From positions 1-64,000 of the forward strand of contig JANWWZ010000007.1 in assembly GCA_025057115.1 (NCBI GenBank): a DNA stretch of 64,000 nt, read 5' to 3'. Positions within the stretch are counted from its first letter, which is position 1, and each line of letters opens with the position of its first letter. The notes beneath the pieces were generated by a model that saw only the letters and a list, made by a program, of their open reading frames with translations, was not told where the DNA came from and made no database searches. The position numbers and the translations under genes were made by a program. This document shows, one piece after another, positions 10,460 to 19,183 of this stretch. The stretch comes from Bernardetiaceae bacterium (GTDB lineage: Bacteria > Bacteroidota > Bacteroidia > Cytophagales > Thermoflexibacteraceae).

Positions 10460-10894
10460 TCAAGCGACTTTTTTAGCAGCAAGGGATCGTTCTTTGAGCC
10501 ACTTTCGCGCCTGTTCTACATCGCGAAAAAAGCGATTTTGAAACACTTGCGTTTCAGGTTCTTCAAATACTTCTTCTGCCCCTAGTTGCACAAACAAATC
10601 ATTGCTCAATACAATAGCTGTAGTAGTAAGGCCTGCCTTAAAAGTGCGAGGGGCAATATTTTCTGCTATCCATTGCTGCATCTCTGGCGGAATTGTGTAG
10701 CCATGCCCTTCTTTTGAGTAAGCTAAGTACGCCGTTGGGTGATAAGTTTCCACGAGTTCAGCATATTTGAGAAATGCTTCCATAAATTCTTCGGGAAGCA
10801 TGTAGGCAGCATCTTCTTTCCACGCCATTTCTATGATGGCATTTTCTTCATCAAGAGAGATTTCCACAAAGCGGTTTTCAAAAAGTTTTTTCAT
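10460..10894 (-). CDS. SpoIIAA/STAS-like small protein, paralogue A of tandem triplet
   Basis: 144 aa. Aligns by eye over its whole length with the two following ORFs (FVEI, E.F...FL.YA.L.E.Y.P, I.P....W...NI.PR...AG, RFF...E.AR.WL). Confidence 0.7.
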   Translation of the reverse strand: MKKLFENRFVEISLDEENAIIEMAWKEDAAYMLPEEFMEAFLKYAELVETYHPTAYLAYSKEGHGYTIPPEMQQWIAENIAPRTFKAGLTTTAIVLSNDLFVQLGAEEVFEEPETQVFQNRFFRDVEQARKWLKERSLAAKKVA

Positions 10895-10931
10895 AGTGCA
10901 AAATGAGTTGTACGCATTTTAATTACGAATT

Positions 10932-11393
10932 TCAAGATGGCAAAGATTCACTTGTCAGAAAACAACTCGATCGCCCTGAGACGGGTTGATGCATCAGCCA
11001 TGCGCGGGCTGCTTCATAACTGGTAAAAAAACGCGAGTGATAGTCCTCAAAAGGATTTTCATCTAGCATTTGTTCGACTGCTAGCTGAGTAAAAATATCA
11101 TCGCTTGCCACTACTGCTAACACTCTCACTCCTGCTTGATAGGTGCGAGGAAAGATATTTCGAGCTACCCAATGGCGCACTTCGGGAGGGATAATATACA
11201 TGCTCCCCTTACTGTAGACAAGGCACGCCCATGGACGATAGCGCTCCGCTAATTGGGCATAAGTAAGAAAGATCTTTCGGCAAGTATCATCGCACATGTA
11301 GGTAGAGGGTGGTAACCATCCTATTTCAATAATACCTGTGGGTTGTTCAAAGAGTATTTCAACGAATGGATCACAGTAGAGTAGTTTTTGCAT
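10932..11393 (-). CDS. SpoIIAA/STAS-like small protein, paralogue B of tandem triplet
   Basis: ORF runs to 11447; start at internal Met (MQKLLYCDPFVEILF, 11393) matches the paralogues' N-termini better. Confidence 0.68.
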   Translation of the reverse strand: MQKLLYCDPFVEILFEQPTGIIEIGWLPPSTYMCDDTCRKIFLTYAQLAERYRPWACLVYSKGSMYIIPPEVRHWVARNIFPRTYQAGVRVLAVVASDDIFTQLAVEQMLDENPFEDYHSRFFTSYEAARAWLMHQPVSGRSSCFLTSESLPS

Positions 11394-11451
11394 CGTAGTT
11401 AGAGTTTCGGCTAAGTTAAGCCAATGATAGGGCTTAAACAAAGACAAAACG

Positions 11452-11889
11452 TCATTGCATCATACCCATGCGAGTTTTTTGCTTAATTAGCCATGTTTTT
11501 GCGCTTTCTACGCTATCGAAGAAACGATGTACGTATTGGCGAGCATTAGGCTCATCAATTAATTGCTCAACAGCTATTTGTGCTACAATGCTATCCCCTT
11601 TCACTACCACAGCAATGGATTTAACACCAGCTTCTTGTGATCTGGGGGTAATGTTTCGGTCCACCCACTCTTGAAGATGAGGCAGGACAATATAAGGCTC
11701 ACCAGTGTTGTAAACAAGTACACCAAAAGGAGCGTATTGTTCTGTTAAGTTTGCATAAGACAAGAAGATTTCCTTAAAGGTCTCTTCGCTCATTTGAGCT
11801 GCTTCCTCGAGCCAGCGCATTTCAAAGATGCCTTCTGATTCGTCAAACAAAATTTCACAATAGTTGCCCTTTCTATAAAGCTGAACCAT
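11452..11889 (-). CDS. SpoIIAA/STAS-like small protein, paralogue C of tandem triplet
   Basis: About 145 aa; MVQLYRKGNYCEILFDESEGIFEMRW... aligns with paralogues A and B. Confidence 0.7.
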   Translation of the reverse strand: MVQLYRKGNYCEILFDESEGIFEMRWLEEAAQMSEETFKEIFLSYANLTEQYAPFGVLVYNTGEPYIVLPHLQEWVDRNITPRSQEAGVKSIAVVVKGDSIVAQIAVEQLIDEPNARQYVHRFFDSVESAKTWLIKQKTRMGMMQ

Positions 11890-11962
11890 ATGCAAATGTT
11901 ACTACTTTCAGCGCTAAGTTAACTACAAAGAACTGCTTTGCCAAGACTTTGAGCTTTTGGGT

Positions 11963-14263
11963 TCAGAGATTTAACCAATAGGTAAACTTGGCTATTACTG
12001 CCCTGTTTTTATTAGCTAGCACGTCGGCAAAGTAGTTGTCGGTATAAACTAAAAAGAAATCGGAAACAGGTCTAAAGCGCCATTGCAAGCGCGTGTTGAT
12101 GTTGATGTTATTAATCTGGCTATTGTATTGGAAAAAAGCAGTTAAAAATAACGAGCGGCTAAATGTTACATCAAAACGCGGACCCAGCAACCATAAATTG
12201 GCGCTGTTGTATGGAGCAGGAAAGCGCAGGCGATTAAAAGTAAAGTCAAGCGAAAGGAGTGCGTAAGGGCGTATGCGATAATTAACATCTCCCGAAAGTT
12301 CCAAGCGCGTACCGTTAAAAAATTGACCTAAGTAGGTTTGAAGATTGTAGTAAAAATCGCGAAGGGTGCTGCTATTGTATCCTGCTGAGAAACTGTAGTA
12401 AGTGTAAGCAGAACCTGTGGGGAGTTTTTCGCCTCCTGTATTAGTAGGGTCAAAAGGGCGAAAGAGCAAAATGTAATCTCTTGAAACAGCTATATTGGCT
12501 TCAGCGGTGTTTTGGAAGCGCATTAAGCTGCCTACAGTGAGATTAAAGTCCGTAAGTCCATTGTGGTTATTCCAGATTAGGTCAGTTGAAGCGAAAAAGC
12601 CAAGGCGGTTAACAATTTTGGACTTGGGAAAGAAGTTGTACACTAGACGAGGGGCTATTCGTTGAAAATCATTGCGCGGTACAAATCCAACAGGAGCGGT
12701 GTAGTTTTTTCCGACCACTTGGTGAGTCCATTCTACAGTAAGGGTAGGAATGCTGTACATCACGTTAAATCCATGAGCAAAAGAGGAAGGTTTTGGCTGC
12801 TCGTGTATGCTTTTATGAAAGAAAATTTTACCATTCCACTGATTATTTCGCGAAGCGATGTTGTAATCTACCCCTGCCAAGCGATGAAAGTGCATAGAGC
12901 GTTTACCGGAATCACTTTCATGAATGGGGTCAAATGTTTGTTTATTGACGAAGATAGCTCCAATATTAGAGCGGCTAAATACTTTTCGTTGTAAAGCAGC
13001 TACCGAATAGTTATAGCTGGGCAGCCCAATGAGTTCATCTGGAGCAGCCTGCATGGTCATCAGTCCTGTGCGCCAGTTAGGACCCAACTTTCCGCTAAGC
13101 CGCGCTCCGAAGTGAATAGTATTTTGCACATTTTGCCCTGTGCGTTGGTCGATAGCCACTCCAATGCGACGAGAGAAGAAGGGACGTAAGCGATTCATGC
13201 CAAAATCGGCAAATAAATCGGCGTTTTCTAGAAAAAATTGTCTTCTTTCTGGAAAAAATATTTCAAATCGGTCCAAATTGGTGACTTGCCTATCTACCTC
13301 CACTTGAGAGAAGTCTGGATTAAAAGTCAAGTCTAAATTGAGAGCTGGGGTAATGGCAATTTTTGCGTCGGCACCTACTGAGCGGGTATACTGAACAGAA
13401 GTGGCTCTTAAATGGTCTTTACTAGCCCCGCCTGCAAGGTAGGGAATTGCCACCCAGTTAGCCCCTGGTTTACCAAGCGGTTGATCCCAGAGCAATTCTG
13501 CGGTATAAGCCAACGAGTAAATTTGAAAATTGCGCGGAATAGGTACCCATGTAGAGCGTTCGTTATACTTGCTATCAATGCGGTAAAAATTGATAAGCCA
13601 TTTTGTAGCACCTTGTTTGAAGCGCAATGTTTTAAAAGGGATGGCGATTTCGGCTGTCCAGCCTTGAGGATGCAGGCGCGTTTCTACATACCATTTGTTA
13701 TCCCAAGAAAGAGAAAGATCGGAAGAGGTAGCTCCGCCGTTGGCAACCAGTCCTTCTCGCTGAACTCCAAAAGGGCTTACACCAAAAACAAAGCCATTGG
13801 TGCGGTCGCAAAAGGGATCAATTACTACTGTAAAGCCATCGTAAGCAGGACCGCGATAGTCGCGCCGAAGTGAAGAAATCAAATAACTGCCCTGTAGCTC
13901 ATTGTAGCAAATTGCTCCAATGTATATAAATTGCTCATCGTAGGTTAAACGCACTTCTGTTTTGGCGTTGGCATAAGAGCTATCAAAGGGAAAGTGTTGA
14001 AAAAAGTCAGTCGCTTTTTCAGCCATTTTCCAGTCTGCTTCTTCTAGCTTGCCATCGAGTATAATCTTAGACCTTGCCTTCTGAATGTGAATAGCAAGGT
14101 TTCGTCTAAAGGCAATTTGTGCCTTTGCTTGAAAAGCTCCTACAAAGAAAACCAATCCCAAGCAGGTAAAGATGTGATACAAGAGTCGATACCGATTGAT
14201 AAAACACGATTGAGTGCGTTGCGGTAGGCTGATATGAAATAGTAATGCAAATCTACAGCGCAT
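11963..14263 (-). CDS. DUF5916 protein with N-terminal CBM9-like domain, outer-membrane beta-barrel-like
   Basis: Signal peptide followed by 'KIILDGKLEEADWKMAEKATDFFQHFPFDSSYANAKTEVRLTYDEQFIYIGA.CY', the CBM9-like start of DUF5916 proteins. The ORF start at 14305 would overlap kynA, so the internal Met at 14263 is preferred. Confidence 0.82.
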   Translation of the reverse strand: MRCRFALLFHISLPQRTQSCFINRYRLLYHIFTCLGLVFFVGAFQAKAQIAFRRNLAIHIQKARSKIILDGKLEEADWKMAEKATDFFQHFPFDSSYANAKTEVRLTYDEQFIYIGAICYNELQGSYLISSLRRDYRGPAYDGFTVVIDPFCDRTNGFVFGVSPFGVQREGLVANGGATSSDLSLSWDNKWYVETRLHPQGWTAEIAIPFKTLRFKQGATKWLINFYRIDSKYNERSTWVPIPRNFQIYSLAYTAELLWDQPLGKPGANWVAIPYLAGGASKDHLRATSVQYTRSVGADAKIAITPALNLDLTFNPDFSQVEVDRQVTNLDRFEIFFPERRQFFLENADLFADFGMNRLRPFFSRRIGVAIDQRTGQNVQNTIHFGARLSGKLGPNWRTGLMTMQAAPDELIGLPSYNYSVAALQRKVFSRSNIGAIFVNKQTFDPIHESDSGKRSMHFHRLAGVDYNIASRNNQWNGKIFFHKSIHEQPKPSSFAHGFNVMYSIPTLTVEWTHQVVGKNYTAPVGFVPRNDFQRIAPRLVYNFFPKSKIVNRLGFFASTDLIWNNHNGLTDFNLTVGSLMRFQNTAEANIAVSRDYILLFRPFDPTNTGGEKLPTGSAYTYYSFSAGYNSSTLRDFYYNLQTYLGQFFNGTRLELSGDVNYRIRPYALLSLDFTFNRLRFPAPYNSANLWLLGPRFDVTFSRSLFLTAFFQYNSQINNININTRLQWRFRPVSDFFLVYTDNYFADVLANKNRAVIAKFTYWLNL

Positions 14264-14298
14264 TGCTTTAATTTGAGCTATTATTTTTTTGCAAACAA

Positions 14299-15249
14299 AT
14301 GGCATCAGAGTTACTATCAGAAAAAATTTGCGACCAAGTGCGCCAGTTAGGAGCCAAGTACGAAGCCATGGGGCAAGACCTTTCTTCTTACCTCGATGGG
14401 CTACTATATGCCAATTACTTGACTTACTGGGACTATATCCACTTAGATACCTTGTTAAGCCTGCAAAATCCCCGCACCGACTTTCCCGACGAAACTATTT
14501 TCATCACTTACCATCAAATTACTGAACTATATTTCAAACTTTGCTTACACGAAATTCGCCAGCTGGCAGAAAGTACACCGAGTTGCCAAGTTTTTATCGA
14601 TAAAATCAACCGAATTTCTCGTTACTTTCGGCAATTGATAAATTCTTTTACCATCATGGTAGAAGGGATGGAACCCGAGCAGTTTTTAAAGTTTCGCATG
14701 TCGCTTTTGCCTTCCAGTGGGTTCCAGTCGGTGCAGTTTCGCATGATTGAAATTTGCGCTACTGACTTCAAAAATCTGGTATCTAAAGATTTCCGCCCTC
14801 AGATTGACACTCATACTACGATAGAAGAAATGTATGAACACGCTTACTGGAAAAAAGGCGCCACCGAGCTTGCCTCAGGCAAACCCACGCTTACTTTGCA
14901 GCAATTCGAGGTCAAGTATGCCAAACAACTCATAGAACTTGCTTATCGGTACCGAGATTGCAACTTATGGCGCTTGTATCGCCGCTATTTCCCTGATAAA
15001 AAAGAAGTAGAGGAAGCACTTCGCCAGTTTGATGCCCTTGTCAATATTGATTGGGCATTAGCTCACCTAAGCGCTGCTATGCGCTACCTCAAACGCGAGC
15101 CCGCCGCCATTGCCGCTACTGGAGGCACTAACTGGCAAGAATATTTGCCGCCGCGTTTCCAAAAGCGCATGTTTTACCCCGATCTTTGGAGCGAAGAAGA
15201 AAAAGCCCATTGGGGCAAAAGTTGGGCAATACAAAAAATGAAAGACTAA
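14299..15249 (+). CDS. kynA: Tryptophan 2,3-dioxygenase
   Basis: 316 aa. 'YANYLTYWDYIHLDTLLSLQNPRTDFPDETIFITYHQITELYFKLCLHEI' and 'FRMSLLPSSGFQSVQFRMIE' are diagnostic TDO motifs. Confidence 0.93.
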   Translation: MASELLSEKICDQVRQLGAKYEAMGQDLSSYLDGLLYANYLTYWDYIHLDTLLSLQNPRTDFPDETIFITYHQITELYFKLCLHEIRQLAESTPSCQVFIDKINRISRYFRQLINSFTIMVEGMEPEQFLKFRMSLLPSSGFQSVQFRMIEICATDFKNLVSKDFRPQIDTHTTIEEMYEHAYWKKGATELASGKPTLTLQQFEVKYAKQLIELAYRYRDCNLWRLYRRYFPDKKEVEEALRQFDALVNIDWALAHLSAAMRYLKREPAAIAATGGTNWQEYLPPRFQKRMFYPDLWSEEEKAHWGKSWAIQKMKD

Positions 15250-16010
15250 TGGCTTCTACTATCTTAGGCATCATTCCTGCCCGGTACGGCTCCACGCGCT
15301 TTCCAGGCAAAGTACTAGCTGATATTGCTGGCAAGACCATGCTCAGGCGCGTATATGAACAAGCTCGGCAAAGCAAATACTTATCCGAGCTGATAGTGGC
15401 AACGGATCATCCTTCCGTAGCCCAAGAAGTAGAACGCTTTGGCGGCAAAGTAATCATGACGCGCCCAGACCATCTCAGTGGTACGGACCGCTGCTTTGAA
15501 GCCCTGCAAAAAATCAATGGCAACTTTTCTCACGTTATCAATATCCAAGCTGATGAGCCCTTTATCGACCCTTTGCAAATAGATTTAGTAGCCCAAACCT
15601 TACAACTTCAACAAACCCAAATTGCAACCCTAATTATCCGAGTAGCTACCCTTGAACAGCTCACAGATCTGGGCGAAGCAAAGGTAGTGGTAAGCTCTAC
15701 AGGACAAGCTTTGTACTTCAGTCGGCAGCCCATTCCCTGCCTTCGCGATATTCCAATGGAAAACTGGCTATTGCACCACACTTTTTACCGCCATATAGGC
15801 ATCTACGGCTACCGCAGCGATGTACTCAGAGAAATTGCTCAGCTACCGCCTTCCCCCCTTGAACAATGCGAAAAGTTAGAGCAGTTGCGCTGGCTGGAAC
15901 GCGGTTACCGCATTCAAACCGCAGTTACTACCAAGGACAGTTTTTGCGTAGAAACTCCTGAAGACCTTGCCAAAGCAATTGCACTAGTCCAGGCTCAACA
16001 AATTCAGTAA
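15249..16010 (+). CDS. kdsB: 3-deoxy-manno-octulosonate cytidylyltransferase (CMP-Kdo synthetase family)
   Basis: MASTILGIIPARYGSTRFPGKVLADIAGKTMLRRVYEQ...INIQADEPFI...HIGIYGYR...LEQLRWLE. ATG overlaps the kynA stop (TAATG at 15247-15251); the ORF-track start at 15186 lies inside kynA. Confidence 0.93.
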   Translation: MASTILGIIPARYGSTRFPGKVLADIAGKTMLRRVYEQARQSKYLSELIVATDHPSVAQEVERFGGKVIMTRPDHLSGTDRCFEALQKINGNFSHVINIQADEPFIDPLQIDLVAQTLQLQQTQIATLIIRVATLEQLTDLGEAKVVVSSTGQALYFSRQPIPCLRDIPMENWLLHHTFYRHIGIYGYRSDVLREIAQLPPSPLEQCEKLEQLRWLERGYRIQTAVTTKDSFCVETPEDLAKAIALVQAQQIQ

Positions 16011-16675
16011 AATCACGTGCCAACTCCCCTTTGTGAAAGGGCAACAATGCAAAAGCTACGTTTGCAAGCCTTTGGCAATATGAAATCCAACACTATCCCC
16101 CTTTTGATCGCAGCGAAAATTTATTCGTCAGTCGATGAACAAATTGGCGAACTGCCCAAATTAGATATCACTGGTTAATTCTCTGGTTATGGAGGCAACT
16201 TGATCAGAGATGAGATTGTGTTTGCCATCGACCAATGGCTTGAGAATTGTTGGCATGCCGTTTACTTAATTTTATTGCTTTGCTCTTCAATTGCCTAAAT
16301 AGTTTTATTTTTGTAAGAGCATTTAATCAAAAGCCAATCTGAGGTGATGATCGCTTTAGCATGGCAAACAAGACAATCATTTGATTTAGAAGGCGTACAT
16401 TTATAACCTTGCCTTTTGGCTTTGGCATGGAAACACCTTGAAACACACAACAAGTTTCAGGTCAATTCCAGTTGAGTTCACTTTACTTGCTGTCTTAGGG
16501 TATTAACTTATCAAAATTACATGAATTGCAACAACAAGGAAAGCAAATCAACCGTACCAAAGGCAAGGAATGTGCAATCTACTCACCTGCGTAATGTAAC
16601 AGCAAATTAAATCCTACGATGCAAAACTGCGGCAAACAATTTGAGACAGTCAAGAAGTCAAATGATCAAGTTTTT

Positions 16676-18028
16676 ATGCGCTGGTATGTAGTACTCCTGC
16701 TCATTGCTTCCTTTGTTGCCGTTGCGCCTATTTATTGTCAAGAAGAAAAATCTGCTTTGGACTATTATGTAAAAGGCGAACAGTTTCGCACTAATAGGCG
16801 TTTCATTGAAGCTATAGAAATGTACGACCGCGCTATCTCTCTAGAAAGCAACAATTTCAAGTTTTATCACGCCAAAGCCGTGTGTTATTTTGAACTCAAA
16901 GACATTGCCAATACCATAATGGCGCTGGAAAAATCTTTACAGTTGAAAAAAGACTATATACCAGGACTCCTGTTGTTGGCCCAATGCTACAAGCAATCTC
17001 AAAAAATAAATGAGTACATCAATGCGCTCAATGCAGCCTTTCAATACGAGTCCGCCATCAATAAAAAAATAAATTACAAAACCAATATCATCATCACCTT
17101 ACTGCGCAACAAGGAATATGCTCGAGCTAAGCCACACGTATTGGAAGCCAGAGCTATTGCTCCTAGTGAAATGAATCTGATGTATTTTGAAGGAAAAATC
17201 TACAACGAACTGGGAGATTTCAAAGCTGCTAAAGAAGTTCTAAGCCGCCTTATCAACTCACTTACCGATAAAACTCCTCAAGTGGTGGCAAAATACTATT
17301 ACGAAATCGGCTATGCCTGTTACAAGTTAGGAGAGTTTGAACTAGCTTTTGAATACTGGAAAAACGCTGAACACGGCTATTTCAAAAACTTAATTGCCCG
17401 ATATAATCCGCGCACTTATCTTAACCATGCTCTTTGTTACTTCAAAATGTATGAATTCACCAAAGCGCGGGAAAACTTAGACTTAGCCCTCAAAATTCAA
17501 CCCAATTTAACGGCTGCTTATATGCTTCAAGCCGAAATAGCAAAAAAAGAACTCAAGCAAGACGCAGTAGTAAATGCCTACCAAACTGCTCTTGTCAATG
17601 AAAACGAACCAGCTAAAAAGGCAGAAATATGCAAATTGCTGGCATATGCCTTAATGGACTCCCAGCGATTTACTGAAGTGATTAACGCCACTTCCCAATG
17701 CCTTAAGTACACTCCCAATGATTACCAAGTAGTTTTCCTGCAAGCTATGGCATACTACCGCGCCAAACAATACGTAGAAGCGCTCAAAACATTGGAATTA
17801 ATCTCATCCAACCAAGCCTTAGATCCAGAAAACAAAGCCTTAGTCAATTTTGCCATAGCGACTATTTACCGTCTCATGGGACAAAACGACAAAGCGAAAG
17901 CTGCCTACAAACGAGCAGATGCAGGCAGTTTTGCCAAAACAGCTCAAATACTTTTAGCCGAGCTGGAAGGAACTCCGCAATCAGCTGAAGTGAGCGAGGA
18001 AGAAGTTCCCCTTACTCAAAGCCAGTAG
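16676..18028 (+). CDS. Tetratricopeptide-repeat protein with signal peptide
   Basis: Multiple degenerate TPR motifs (A.E.Y..A..L.....). Signal-like MRWYVVLLLIASFVAVAPIYC; ORF opens at 16619. Confidence 0.8.
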   Translation: MRWYVVLLLIASFVAVAPIYCQEEKSALDYYVKGEQFRTNRRFIEAIEMYDRAISLESNNFKFYHAKAVCYFELKDIANTIMALEKSLQLKKDYIPGLLLLAQCYKQSQKINEYINALNAAFQYESAINKKINYKTNIIITLLRNKEYARAKPHVLEARAIAPSEMNLMYFEGKIYNELGDFKAAKEVLSRLINSLTDKTPQVVAKYYYEIGYACYKLGEFELAFEYWKNAEHGYFKNLIARYNPRTYLNHALCYFKMYEFTKARENLDLALKIQPNLTAAYMLQAEIAKKELKQDAVVNAYQTALVNENEPAKKAEICKLLAYALMDSQRFTEVINATSQCLKYTPNDYQVVFLQAMAYYRAKQYVEALKTLELISSNQALDPENKALVNFAIATIYRLMGQNDKAKAAYKRADAGSFAKTAQILLAELEGTPQSAEVSEEEVPLTQSQ

Positions 18029-19136
18029 CATTTTCCTCTTGGGTCGGAGGCTTTTCGTCTTCCTGTTGCAAGATAGAGACTAATTTTTCATTGCTTTCTT
18101 GCTCTTGCTTCCGTTCTAGTGGGGCAAGTTGCCGATATTTTAAAATGTCTAATGCAGTAAAGACAGCCGAGCGTAGAGAGCTTTCATCAGCAATGCCCTT
18201 TCCAGCAATGTCATATGCAGTGCCATGGTCTGGGGAAGTGCGTACAATAGGCAAGCCTGCAGTAAAATTAACCCCACTTTCGAATGCCATCATTTTAAAC
18301 GGAATCAGTCCCTGATCGTGGTACATTGCCAGCACGGCATCAAAATGCCTGTACTGATGTTTGCCAAAAAAGCCATCAGCGGGGTAGGGACCTAGAACCA
18401 GCTCTCCTTTCTGGCGAAACAGTTCTACGGCAGGGGCGATGAGGGTACTTTCTTCCTGACCTAACAAGCCGTTTTCCCCTGCATGAGGATTCAGCGCTAG
18501 CACGGCAACGCGCGGCTTGCGAATAGCGAAATCTTTCCGCAGGGATTGCAACAGAATCTCTATTTTACTGGTTATCTTTTCTTGGGTCAATTCTTGGGCT
18601 ACCTGGTGCAGAGGTACATGCCCCGTTACCGTTCCTATGCGCAGCCCTTGACTTACCAACAACATGAGGCAATCCTTTGCTTGAAATACATCGGCGTAAA
18701 ATTCAGTATGTCCTGGATAGGGAAACTCCTCACTTTGAACGTTGTATTTGTTAATAGGTCCTGTTACAATGGCATGAATGCGTCCATTTTTCAAATCCTC
18801 AGCAGAGGCTCGCAGTGCTTTTACGGCAGCCATTCCTGCCTGAGGGGTAATTTGCCCTGGCGCAGGTTCGTGAAAGTCTTCCCAGCAAGGCACTAGGTTA
18901 ATTTTCTTGTCGCTTAAAGGCTGGTCGGGCTGCACTACTTGGTAAGTTAGCTCTATGCCCAACCATTTGCGATAACGCGACAATACCCTTTGCGAACCAT
19001 ACACTACAGGAATGAAAAATTTGAACAAACGGCTATCTTGCAATACTTTGATGACAACTTCTGGACCAATGCCATTGTAATCCCCTAGAGTAAAACCTAT
19101 AACGGGCAAGGCATTTTCTCGCTGTTCTGTTTCCAT
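18012..19136 (-). CDS. pdxA: 4-hydroxythreonine-4-phosphate dehydrogenase
   Basis: 'GFTLGDYNGIGPEVVIK', 'VTGPINKYNVQ', 'FPGHTE'-like 'YPGHTEF', 'LNPHAGENGLLGQEE', 'AMYHDQGLIPFK', 'TSPDHGTAYDIAGKGIA'. Confidence 0.95.
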   Translation of the reverse strand: METEQRENALPVIGFTLGDYNGIGPEVVIKVLQDSRLFKFFIPVVYGSQRVLSRYRKWLGIELTYQVVQPDQPLSDKKINLVPCWEDFHEPAPGQITPQAGMAAVKALRASAEDLKNGRIHAIVTGPINKYNVQSEEFPYPGHTEFYADVFQAKDCLMLLVSQGLRIGTVTGHVPLHQVAQELTQEKITSKIEILLQSLRKDFAIRKPRVAVLALNPHAGENGLLGQEESTLIAPAVELFRQKGELVLGPYPADGFFGKHQYRHFDAVLAMYHDQGLIPFKMMAFESGVNFTAGLPIVRTSPDHGTAYDIAGKGIADESSLRSAVFTALDILKYRQLAPLERKQEQESNEKLVSILQQEDEKPPTQEENATGFE

Positions 19137-19183
19137 TTTTTTTTTGAGTGTGTTAATGTTCAGTTGAGTGGTAAAGACTTAGC

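Noticed and set aside
12662-13873. Antisense ORFs (110 and 153 aa) inside the DUF5916 gene
   Set aside because: No recognisable motifs and fully inside a well-supported CDS on the other strand.
16011-16618. Possible transposase remnant
   Set aside because: Short translated fragments in several frames do not match any transposase motif I can identify; no terminal inverted repeats seen.
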